Shown piece after piece: positions 13,681 through 24,624 of a DNA stretch of 64,000 bases. This DNA is from Auanema rhodensis (taxonomy: Eukaryota; Nematoda; Chromadorea; Rhabditida; Rhabditidae): positions 15,763,638-15,827,637 of the forward strand of contig OZ059900.1 of the NCBI GenBank assembly GCA_964057225.1. Direction: 5' to 3'. Both the position numbers and the translations under genes were made by a program. The notes beneath the pieces were generated by a model that had not been told where the DNA came from, did not search any database, and saw only the letters and a list, made by a program, of their open reading frames with translations. The first letter of the stretch is position 1; the number at the start of each line of letters is the position of its first letter.

Positions 13681-14706
13681 GTATTTCCCATGAGAAATAT
13701 TTTATTATGCTGGAAAACCAGTTTTTGGAATTTTCGCTGTAAACAAGGTTTTGACTTACGATTTCATGTGTTCAAACTCATGCAATGTCAATGAAACCTA
13801 GCTCAAAATTGTTCGTACAACGTCTAGTTCCACTTTCACGACAAAAAAACAGGGGTTAGAAAATTAAGGAAATTAGCATATTCTGAGGGCACGCCCCTTA
13901 TGGCTAATATTGATTAAATCGATTTTTGTTCATATGAGTCGTCAAATGCAACGAATTTCAGCGTGTTACATACTAAAATGAAGCATTTTACATGCTGAAC
14001 ACTAGAAAAATACAAAAACACAGTATTTCCCATGAGAAATATTTTATTATGCTGGAAAACCAGTTTTTGGAAATTTCGCTGTAAACAAGGTTTTGACATA
14101 CGATTTCATGTGTTCAAACTCATGCAATGTCAATGAAACCTAGCTCAAAATTGTTCGTACAACGTCTGGTTCCACTTTCACGACAAAAAAACAGGGGTTA
14201 GAAAATTTAGGAAATTAGCATATTCTGAGGGCACGCCCCTTATGGCTAATATTGATTAAATCGATTTTTGTTCATATGAGTCGTCAAATGCAACGAATTT
14301 CAGCGTGTTACATACTAAAATGAAGCATTTTACATGCTGAACACTAGAAAAATACAAAAACACAGTATTTCCCATGAGAAATATTTTATTATGCTGGAAA
14401 ACCAGTTTTTGGAAATTTCGCTGTAAACAAGGTTTTGACATACGATTTCATGTGTTCAAACTCATGCAATGTCAATGAAACCTAGCTCAAAATTGTTCGT
14501 ACAACGTCTGGTTCCACTTTCACGACAAAAAAACAGGGGTTAGAAAATTTAGGAAATTAGCATATTCTGAGGGCACGCCCCTTATGGCTAATATTGATTA
14601 AATCGATTTTTGTTCATATGAGTCGTCAAATGCAACGAATTTCAGCGTGTTACATACTAAAATGAAGTATTTTACATGCTGAACACTAGAAAAATACAAA
14701 AACACA
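13681..14706. repeat. Trimer sub-repeat (1026 bp), first copy
   Basis: Three units in the order GGAATTTTCGC type, GACATACG type, GACATACG type, the last ending in AAGTATTTTA. The trimer recurs immediately downstream after one chimeric unit. The corresponding trimer in HOR copy 1 is 6157-7182, where it is not duplicated, so the local expansion is younger than the 22-unit duplication. Confidence 0.88.
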
Positions 14707-15048
14707 GTATTTCCCATGAGAAATATTTTATTATGCTGGAAAACCAGTTTTTGGAAATTTCGCTGTAAACAAGGTTTTGACTTACGATTTCATGTGTTCA
14801 AACTCATGCAATGTCAATGAAACCTAGCTCAAAATTGTTTGTACAACGTCTAGTTCCACTTTCACGACAAAAAAACAGGGGTTAGAAAATTAAGGAAATT
14901 AGCATATTCTGAGGGCACGCCCCTTATGGCTAATATTGATTAAATCGATTTTTGTTCATATGAGTAGTCAAATGCAACGAATTTCAGCGTGTTACATACT
15001 GAAATGAAGCATTTTACATGCTGAACACTAGAAAAATACAAAAACACA
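14707..15048. repeat. Chimeric monomer at an exchange junction
   Basis: It begins like the 7183 unit (TTCCCATGAG start, TTGTACAACG, GAGTAGTC) but ends with ACTGAAATG, as the 5815 and 13339 units do. Like those units it is followed by a GGAATTTTCGC unit. The switch lies between GAGTAGTC and ACTGAAATG, about 14965-15002. Inference: this is the product of an unequal exchange that duplicated the neighbouring trimer. Confidence 0.8.
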
Positions 15049-16074
15049 GTATTTCCCATGAGAAATATTTTATTATGCTGGAAAACCAGTTTTTGGAATT
15101 TTCGCTGTAAACAAGGTTTTGACTTACGATTTCATGTGTTCAAACTCATGCAATGTCAATGAAACCTAGCTCAAAATTGTTCGTACAACGTCTAGTTCCA
15201 CTTTCACGACAAAAAAACAGGGGTTAGAAAATTAAGGAAATTAGCATATTCTGAGGGCACGCCCCTTATGGCTAATATTGATTAAATCGATTTTTGTTCA
15301 TATGAGTCGTCAAATGCAACGAATTTCAGCGTGTTACATACTAAAATGAAGCATTTTACATGCTGAACACTAGAAAAATACAAAAACACAGTATTTCCCA
15401 TGAGAAATATTTTATTATGCTGGAAAACCAGTTTTTGGAAATTTCGCTGTAAACAAGGTTTTGACATACGATTTCATGTGTTCAAACTCATGCAATGTCA
15501 ATGAAACCTAGCTCAAAATTGTTCGTACAACGTCTGGTTCCACTTTCACGACAAAAAAACAGGGGTTAGAAAATTTAGGAAATTAGCATATTCTGAGGGC
15601 ACGCCCCTTATGGCTAATATTGATTAAATCGATTTTTGTTCATATGAGTCGTCAAATGCAACGAATTTCAGCGTGTTACATACTAAAATGAAGCATTTTA
15701 CATGCTGAACACTAGAAAAATACAAAAACACAGTATTTCCCATGAGAAATATTTTATTATGCTGGAAAACCAGTTTTTGGAAATTTCGCTGTAAACAAGG
15801 TTTTGACATACGATTTCATGTGTTCAAACTCATGCAATGTCAATGAAACCTAGCTCAAAATTGTTCGTACAACGTCTGGTTCCACTTTCACGACAAAAAA
15901 ACAGGGGTTAGAAAATTTAGGAAATTAGCATATTCTGAGGGCACGCCCCTTATGGCTAATATTGATTAAATCGATTTTTGTTCATATGAGTCGTCAAATG
16001 CAACGAATTTCAGCGTGTTACATACTAAAATGAAGTATTTTACATGCTGAACACTAGAAAAATACAAAAACACA
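15049..16074. repeat. Trimer sub-repeat (1026 bp), second copy
   Basis: Same three-unit order and the same diagnostic variants as 13681-14706, including the AAGTATTTTA ending near 16034. It lies exactly 1368 bp (four units) downstream of the first copy. Confidence 0.88.
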
Positions 16075-16758
16075 GTATTTCCCATGAGAAATATTTTATT
16101 ATGCTGGAAAACCAGTTTTTGGAATTTTCGCTGTAAACAAGGTTTTGACTTACGATTTCATGTGTTCAAACTCATGCAATGTCAATGAAACCTAGCTCAA
16201 AATTGTTCGTACAACGTCTAGTTCCACTTTCACGACAAAAAAACAGGGGTTAGAAAATTAAGGAAATTAGCATATTCTGAGGGCACGCCCCTTATGGCTA
16301 ATATTGATTAAATCGATTTTTGTTCATATGAGTCGTCAAATGCAACGAATTTCAGCGTGTTACATACTAAAATGAAGCATTTTACATGCTGAACACTAGA
16401 AAAATACAAAAACACAGTATTTCCCATGAGAAATATTTTATTATGCTGGAAAACCAGTTTTTGGAATTTTCGCTGTAAACAAGGTTTTGACTTACGATTT
16501 CATGTGTTCAAACTCATGCAATGTCAATGAAACCTAGCTCAAAATTGTTCGTACAACGTCTAGTTCCACTTTCACGACAAAAAAACAGGGGTTAGAAAAT
16601 TAAGGAAATTAGCATATTCTGAGGGCACGCCCCTTATGGCTAATATTGATTAAATCGATTTTTGTTCATATGAGTCGTCAAATGCAACGAATTTCAGCGT
16701 GTTACATACTAAAATGAAGCATTTTACATGCTGAACACTAGAAAAATACAAAAACACA
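16075..16758. repeat. Two GGAATTTTCGC-type monomers in tandem
   Basis: Two adjacent 342-bp units share GGAATTTTCGC, GTACAACGTCTAG and AAATTAAGG. They appear identical to each other on inspection. They close the left lineage; the next unit introduces variants of the second lineage. Confidence 0.85.
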
Positions 16759-17784
16759 GTATTTCCAATGAGAAATATTTTATTATGCTGGAAAACCAGG
16801 TTTTGGAAATTTCGCTGTAAACAAGTTTTTGACTTACGATTTCATGTGTTCAAACTCATGCAATGTCAATGAAACCTAGCTCAAAATTGTTCCTACAACG
16901 TCTAGTTCCACTTTCACGACAAAAAAACAGGGGTTAGAAAATTAAGGAAATTAGCATATTCTGAGGGCACGCCTCTTATGGCTAATATTGATTAAATCGA
17001 TTTTTGTTCATATGAGTCGTCAAATGCAACGAATTTCAGCGTGTTACATACTAAAATGAAGCATTTTACATGCTGAACACTATAAAAATACAAAAACACA
17101 GTATTTCCCATGAGAAATATTTTATTATGCTGGAAAACCAGTTTTTGGAAATTTCGCTGTAAACAAGGTTTTGACTTACGATTTCATGTGTTCAAACTCA
17201 TGCAATGTCAATGAAACCTAGCTCAAAATTGTTCCTATAACGTCTAGTTCCACTTTCACGACAAAAAACAGGGGTTAGAAAATTAAGGAAATTAGCATAT
17301 TCTGAGGGCACGCCTCTTATGGCTAATATTGATTAAATCGATTTTTGTTCATATGAGTCGTCAAATGCAACGAATTTCAGCGTGTTACATACTAAAATGA
17401 AGCATTTTACATGCTGAACACTATAAAAATACAAAAACACAGTATTTCCCATGAGAAATATTTTATTATGCTGGAAAACCAGTTTTTGGAAATTTCGCTG
17501 TAAACAAGGTTTTGACTTACGATTTCATGTGTTCAAACTCATGCAATGTCAATGAAACCTAGCTCAAAATTGTTCCTACAACGTCTAGTTCCACTTTCAC
17601 GACAAAAAAAACAGGGGTTAGAAAATTAAGGAAATTAGCATATTCTGAGGGCACGCCCCTTATGGCTAATATTGATTAAATCGATTTTTGTTCATATGAG
17701 TCGTCAAATGCAACGAATTTCAGCGTGTTACATACTAAAATGAAGCATTTTACATGCTGAACACTAGAAAAATACAAAAACACA
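16759..17784. repeat. Transition block between left and second lineages (3 units)
   Basis: The 16759 unit uniquely combines a TTCCAATGAG start, CCAGGTTTTGG and AAGTTTTTGAC. The last two otherwise occur in separate adjacent units (for example 17785 and 18127), so this unit looks like a fusion of those two types. The 17101 unit has six A in the A-tract (341 bp) and CCTATAACG; the 17442 unit has eight A (343 bp). This is where unit length first departs from 342 bp and where the ACTATAAAAA variant first appears. Confidence 0.85.
17081..17088 (+). other. TATA-box-like variant TATAAAAA (first of about 36)
   Basis: Most units have CTAGAAAAAT here. A G-to-T change gives CTATAAAAAT, matching a eukaryotic TATA consensus. 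It first appears at the end of the 16759 unit and recurs in about 36 units to the right, and in none of the first 48. There is no other evidence of a promoter; an AT-rich repeat can match by chance. Confidence 0.3.
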
Positions 17785-19493
17785 GTATTTCCCATGAGAA
17801 ATATTTTATTATGCTGGAAAACCAGGTTTTGGAAATTTCGCTGTAAACAAGGTTTTGACTTACGATTTCATGTGTTCAAACTCATGCAATGTCAATGAAA
17901 CCTAGCTCAAAATTGTTCGTACAACGTCTAGTTCCACTTTCACGACAAAAAAACAGGGGTTAGAAAATTTAGGAAATTAGCATATTCTGAGGGCACGCCC
18001 CTTATGGCTAATATTGATTAAATCGATTTTTGTTCATATGAGTCGTCAAATGCAACGAATTTCAGCGTGTTACATACTAAAATGAAGCATTTCACATGCT
18101 GAACACTAGAAAAATACAAAAACACAGTATTTCCCATGAGAAATATTTTATTATGCTGGAAAACCAGTTTTTGGAAATTTCGCTGTAAACAAGTTTTTGA
18201 CTTACGATTTCATGTGTTCAAACTCATGCAATGTCAATGAAACCTAGCTCAAAATTGTTCCTACAACGTCTAGTTCCACTTTCACGACAAAAAAACAGGG
18301 GTTAGAAAATTAAGGAAATTAGCATATTCTGAGGGCACGCCTCTTATGGCTAATATTGATTAAATCGATTTTTGTTCATATGAGTCGTCAAATGCAACGA
18401 ATTTCAGCGTGTTACATACTAAAATGAAGCATTTTACATGCTGAACACTATAAAAATACAAAAACACAGTATTTCCCATGAGAAATATTTTATTATGCTG
18501 GAAAACCAGTTTTTGGAAATTTCGCTGTAAACAAGGTTTTGACTTACGATTTCATGTGTTCAAACTCATGCAATGTCAATGAAACCTAGCTCAAAATTGT
18601 TCCTACAACGTCTAGTTCCACTTTCACGACAAAAAACAGGGGTTAGAAAATTAAGGAAATTAGCATATTCTGAGGGCACGCCCCTTATGGCTTATATTGA
18701 TTAAATCGATTTTTGTTCATATGAGTCGTCAAATGCAACGAATTTCAGCGTGTTACATACTATAATGGAGTATTTTACATGCTGAACACTAGAAAAATAC
18801 AAAAACACAGTATTTCCCATGAGAAATATTTTATTATGCTGGAAAACCAGTTTTTGGAAATTTCGCTGTAAACAAGGTTTTGACTTACGATTTCATGTGT
18901 TCAAACTCATGCAATGTCAATGAAACCTAGCTCAAAATTGTTCCTACAACGTCTAATTCCACTTTCACGACAAAAAAACAGGGGTTAGAAAATTAAGGAA
19001 ATTAGCATATTCTGAGGGCACGCCCCTTATGGCTAATATTGATTAAATCGATTTTTGTTCATATGAGTCGTCAAATGCAACGAATTTCAGCGTGTTACAT
19101 ACTAAAATGAAGCATTTTACATGCTGAACACTAGAAAAATACAAAAACACAGTATTTCCCATGAGAAATATTTTATTATGCTGGAAAACCAGTTTTTGGA
19201 ATTTTCGCTGTAAACAAGGTTTTGACTTACGATTTCATGTGTTCAAACTCATGCAATGTCAATGAAACCTAGCTCAAAATTGTTCGTACAACGTCTAGTT
19301 CCACTTTCACGACAAAAAAACAGGGGTTAGAAAATTAAGGAAATTAGCATATTCTGAGGGCACGCCCCTTATGGCTAATATTGATTAAATCGATTTTTGT
19401 TCATATGAGTCGTCAAATGCAACGAATTTCAGCGTGTTACATACTAAAATGAAGCATTTTACATGCTGAACACTAGAAAAATACAAAAACACA
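17785..19493. repeat. Five-unit block related to the 4-unit higher-order repeat
   Basis: Order of units: CCAGGTTTTGG (17785), AAGTTTTTGAC (18127), a six-A unit with GGCTTATATTG and CTATAATGGAG (18469), TCTAATT (18810), GGAATTTTCGC (19152). The first two match the start of the 19494 tetramer. The 18469 unit has the same tail as the units following the 61-bp deletions beyond 30 kb. Block length is 1709 bp because of one A deletion. Confidence 0.85.
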
Positions 19494-20861
19494 GTATTTC
19501 CCATGAGAAATATTTTATTATGCTGGAAAACCAGGTTTTGGAAATTTCGCTGTAAACAAGGTTTTGACTTACGATTTCATGTGTTCAAACTCATGCAATG
19601 TCAATGAAACCTAGCTCAAAATTGTTCGTACAACGTCTAGTTCCACTTTCACGACAAAAAAACAGGGGTTAGAAAATTTAGGAAATTAGCATATTCTGAG
19701 GGCACGCCCCTTATGGCTAATATTGATTAAATCGATTTTTGTTCATATGAGTCGTCAAATGCAACGAATTTCAGCGTGTTACATACTAAAATGAAGCATT
19801 TCACATGCTGAACACTAGAAAAATACAAAAACACAGTATTTCCCATGAGAAATATTTTATTATGCTGGAAAACCAGTTTTTGGAAATTTCGCTGTAAACA
19901 AGTTTTTGACTTACGATTTCATGTGTTCAAACTCATGCAATGTCAATGAAACCTAGCTCAAAATTGTTCCTACAACGTCTAGTTCCACTTTCACGACAAA
20001 AAAACAGGGGTTAGAAAATTAAGGAAATTAGCATATTCTGAGGGCACGCCTCTTATGGCTAATATTGATTAAATCGATTTTTGTTCATATGAGTCGTCAA
20101 ATGCAACGAATTTCAGCGTGTTACATACTAAAATGAAGCATTTTACATGCTGAACACTATAAAAATACAAAAACACAGTATTTCCCATGAGAAATATTTT
20201 ATTATGCTGGAAAACCAGTTTTTGGAAATTTCGCTGTAAACAAGGTTTTGACTTACGATTTCATGTGTTCAAACTCATGCAATGTCAATGAAACCTAGCT
20301 CAAAATTGTTCCTACAACGTCTAGTTCCACTTTCACGACAAAAAACAGGGGTTAGAAAATTAAGGAAATTAGCATATTCTGAGGGCACGCCTCTTATGGC
20401 TAATATTGATTAAATCGATTTTTGTTCATATGAGTCGTCAAATGCAACGAATTTCAGCGTGTTACATACTAAAATGAAGCATTTTACATGCTGAACACTA
20501 TAAAAATACAAAAACACAGTATTTCCCATGAGAAATATTTTATTATGCTGGAAAACCAGTTTTTGGAAATTTCGCTGTAAACAAGGTTTTGACTTACGAT
20601 TTCATGTGTTCAAACTCATGCAATGTCAATGAAACCTAGCTCAAAATTGTTCCTACAACGTCTAGTTCCACTTCCACGACAAAAAAAACAGGGGTTAGAA
20701 AATTAAGGAAATTAGCATATTCTGAGGGCACGCCCCTTATGGCTAATATTGATTAAATCGATTTTTGTTCATATGAGTCGTCAAATGCAACGAATTTCAG
20801 CGTGTTACATACTAAAATGAAGCATTTTACATGCTGAACACTAGAAAAATACAAAAACACA
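19494..20861. repeat. 4-monomer higher-order repeat (1368 bp), copy 1
   Basis: Units at 19494 (CCAGGTTTTGG, TTCACATG), 19836 (AAGTTTTTGAC, CGCCTCTT, CTATAAAAA), 20178 (six A, CGCCTCTT, 341 bp) and 20519 (eight A, 343 bp). The minus-one and plus-one indels cancel, keeping the period at exactly four times 342. One private change is CTTCCACGAC near 20671. Confidence 0.93.
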
Positions 20862-22229
20862 GTATTTCCCATGAGAAATATTTTATTATGCTGGAAAACC
20901 AGGTTTTGGAAATTTCGCTGTAAACAAGGTTTTGACTTACGATTTCATGTGTTCAAACTCATGCAATGTCAATGAAACCTAGCTCAAAATTGTTCGTACA
21001 ACGTCTAGTTCCACTTTCACGACAAAAAAACAGGGGTTAGAAAATTTAGGAAATTAGCATATTCTGAGGGCACGCCCCTTATGGCTAATATTGATTAAAT
21101 CGATTTTTGTTCATATGAGTCGTCAAATGCAACGAATTTCAGCGTGTTACATACTAAAATGAAGCATTTCACATGCTGAACACTAGAAAAATACAAAAAC
21201 ACAGTATTTCCCATGAGAAATATTTTATTATGCTGGAAAACCAGTTTTTGGAAATTTCGCTGTAAACAAGTTTTTGACTTACGATTTCATGTGTTCAAAC
21301 TCATGCAATGTCAATGAAACCTAGCTCAAAATTGTTCCTACAACGTCTAGTTCCACTTTCACGACAAAAAAACAGGGGTTAGAAAATTAAGGAAATTAGC
21401 ATATTCTGAGGGCACGCCTCTTATGGCTAATATTGATTAAATCGATTTTTGTTCATATGAGTCGTCAAATGCAACGAATTTCAGCGTGTTACATACTAAA
21501 ATGAAGCATTTTACATGCTGAACACTATAAAAATACAAAAACACAGTATTTCCCATGAGAAATATTTTATTATGCTGGAAAACCAGTTTTTGGAAATTTC
21601 GCTGTAAACAAGGTTTTGACTTACGATTTCATGTGTTCAAACTCATGCAATGTCAATGAAACCTAGCTCAAAATTGTTCCTACAACGTCTAGTTCCACTT
21701 TCACGACAAAAAACAGGGGTTAGAAAATTAAGGAAATTAGCATATTCTGAGGGCACGCCTCTTATGGCTAATATTGATTAAATCGATTTTTGTTCATATG
21801 AGTCGTCAAATGCAACGAATTTCAGCGTGTTACATACTAAAATGAAGCATTTTACATGCTGAACACTATAAAAATACAAAAACACAGTATTTCCCATGAG
21901 AAATATTTTATTATGCTGGAAAACCAGTTTTTGGAAATTTCGCTGTAAACAAGGTTTTGACTTACGATTTCATGTGTTCAAACTCATGCAATGTCAATGA
22001 AACCTAGCTCAAAATTGTTCCTACAACGTCTAGTTCCACTTTCACGACAAAAAAAACAGGGGTTAGAAAATTAAGGAAATTAGCATATTCTGAGGGCACG
22101 CCCCTTATGGCTAATATTGATTAAATCGATTTTTGTTCATATGAGTCGTCAAATGCAACGAATTTCAGCGTGTTACATACTAAAATGAAGCATTTTACAT
22201 GCTGAACACTAGAAAAATACAAAAACACA
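20862..22229. repeat. 4-monomer higher-order repeat (1368 bp), copy 2
   Basis: Same four-unit order as 19494-20861, with units at 20862, 21204, 21546 (341 bp) and 21887 (343 bp). It differs visibly only by lacking the CTTCCACGAC change. The pattern ends at 22230, where a different unit type begins. Confidence 0.93.
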
Positions 22230-24624
22230 GTATTTCCCATGAGAAATATTTTATTATGCTGGAAAACCAGTTTTTGGAAATTTCGCTGTAAACAAGGTTT
22301 TGACTTACGATTTCATGTGTTCAAACTCATGCAATGTCAATGAAACCTAGCTCAAAATTGTTCCTACAACGTCTAGTTCCACTTTCACGACAAAAAAACA
22401 GGGGTTAGAAAATTAAGGAAATTAGCATATTCTGAGGGCACGCCTCTTATGGCTAATATTGATTAAATCGATTTTTGTTCATATGAGTCGTCAAATGCAA
22501 TTAATTTCAGCGTGTCACATACTAAAATGAAGCATTTTACATGCTGAACACTAGAAAAATACAAAAACACAGTATTTCCCATGAGAAATATTTTATTATG
22601 CTGGAAAACCAGTTTTTGGAAATTTCGCTGTAAACAAGGTTTTGACTTACGATTTCATGTGTTCAAACTCATGCAATGTCAATGAAACCTAGCTCAAAAT
22701 TGTTCCTACAACGTCTAGTTCCACTTTCACGACAAAAAAACAGGGGTTAGAAAATTAAGGAAATTAGCATATTCTGAGGGCACGCCCCTTATGGCTAATA
22801 TTGATTAAATCGATTTTTGTTCATATGAGTCGTCAAATGCAACGAATTTCAGCGTGTTACATACTAAAATGAAGCATTTCACATGCTGAACACTAGAAAA
22901 ATACAAAAACACAGTATTTCCCATGAGAAATATTTTATTATGCTGGAAAACCAGTTTTTGGAAATTTCGCTGTAAACAAGGTTTTGACTTACGATTTCAT
23001 GTGTTCAAACTCATGCAATGTCAATGAAACCTAGCTCAAAATTGTTCGTACAACGTCTAGTTCCACTTTCACGACAAAAAAACAGGGGTTAGAAAATTGA
23101 GGAAATTAGCATAATCTGAGGGCACGCCCCTTATGGCTAATATTGATTAAATCGATTTTTGTTCATATGAGTCGTCAAATGCAATTAATTTCAGCGTGTC
23201 ACATACTAAAATGAAGCATTTTACATGCTGAACACTAAAAAAATACAAAAACACAGTATTTCCCATGAGAAATATTTTATTATGCTGGAAAACGAGTTTT
23301 TGGAAATTTCGCTGTAAACAAGGTTTTGACTTACGATTTCATGTGTTCAAACTCATGCAATGTCAATGAAATCTAGCTCAAAATTGTTCCTACAACGTCT
23401 AGTTCCACTTTCACGACAAAAAAACAGGGGTTAGAAAATTAAGGAAATTAGCAGATTCTGAGGGCACGCCCTTTATGGCTTATATTGATTAAATCGATTT
23501 TTGTTCATATGAGTCGTCAAATGCAACGAATTTCAGCGTGTTACATACTAAAATGAAACATTTTACATGCTGAACACTATAAAAATACAAAAACACAGTA
23601 TTTCCCATGAGAAATATTTTATTATGCTGGAAAACCAGTTTTTGGAAATTTCGCTGTAAACAAGGTTTTGACTTACGATTTCATGTGTTCAAACTCATGC
23701 AATGTCAATGAAACCTAGCTCAAAATTGTTCCTACAACGTCTAGTTCCACTTTCACGACAAAAAAAACAGGGGTTAGAAAATTAAGGAAATTAGCATATT
23801 CTGAGGGCACGCCCCTTATGGCTAATATTGATTAAATCGATTTTTGTTCATATGAGTCGTCAAATGCAACGAATTTCAGCGTGTTACATACTAAAATGAA
23901 GCATTTTACATGCTGAACACTAGAAAAATACAAAAACACAGTATTTCCCATGAGAAATATTTTAGTATGCTGGAAAACCAGTTTTTGGAAATTTCGCTGT
24001 AAACAAGGTTTTGACTTACGATTTCATGTGTTCAAACTCATGCAATGTCAATGAAACCTAGCTCAAAATTGTTCCTACAACGTCTAGTTCCACTTTCACG
24101 ACAAAAAAACAGGGGTTAGAAAATTAAGGAAATTAGCATATTCTGAGGGCACGCAGCTTATGGCTAATATTGATTAAATCGATTTTTGTTCATATGAGTC
24201 GTCAAATGCAACGAATTTCAGCGTGTTACATACTAAAATGAAGCATTTCACATGCTGAACACTAGAAAAATACAAAAACACAGTATTTCCCATGAGAAAT
24301 ATTTTATTATGCTGGAAAACCAGTTTTTGGAAATTTCGCTGTAAACAAGTTTTTGACTTACGATTTCATGTGTTCAAACTCATGCAATGTCAATGAAACC
24401 TAGCTCAAAATTGTTCCTACAACGTCTAGTTCCACTTTCACGACAAAAAAACAGGGGTTAGAAAATTAAGGAAATTAGCATATTCTGAGGGCACGCCTCT
24501 TATGGCTAATATTGATTAAATCGATTTTTGTTCATATGAGTCGTCAAATGCAACGAATTTCAGCGTGTTACATACTAAAATGAAGCATTTTACATGCTGA
24601 ACACTAGAAAAATACAAAAACACA
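22230..24624. repeat. Diverged single monomers without clear higher-order period
   Basis: Seven units (22230, 22572, 22914, 23256, 23598, 23941, 24283) carry an unusual number of private changes. GCAATTAATT with GTGTCACAT occurs in the 22230 and 22914 units. Others are AAATTGAGG and CATAATCTGAG (22914), AACGAGTTTTT, GAAATCTAGC, GCAGATTCTG and CCCTTTATGG (23256), TTTAGTATGC and CGCAGCTTATGG (23941). The 24283 unit is an AAGTTTTTGAC type like the tetramer units. This is the most diverged stretch of the window. Confidence 0.85.

Larger units (their letters stand above)
7525..15048. repeat. 22-monomer higher-order repeat, copy 2
   Basis: Exact 7524-bp offset copy of the preceding block. Reading diagnostic positions unit by unit I found only a few differences: T2628 versus C10152, T5386 versus G12910, and the last unit, which has ACTAAAATG near 7480 but ACTGAAATG near 15000. 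That last difference marks where copy 2 leaves the pattern and switches to a unit resembling the 5815/13339 type, so strict homology ends inside the 14707 unit. This was not an exhaustive base-by-base alignment. Confidence 0.95.

Noticed and set aside
22230-24624. Unique-sequence or gene island in the diverged stretch
   Set aside because: Despite extra substitutions every unit aligns over its full length to the same monomer, with unit lengths of 342-343 bp and no open reading frame of note.
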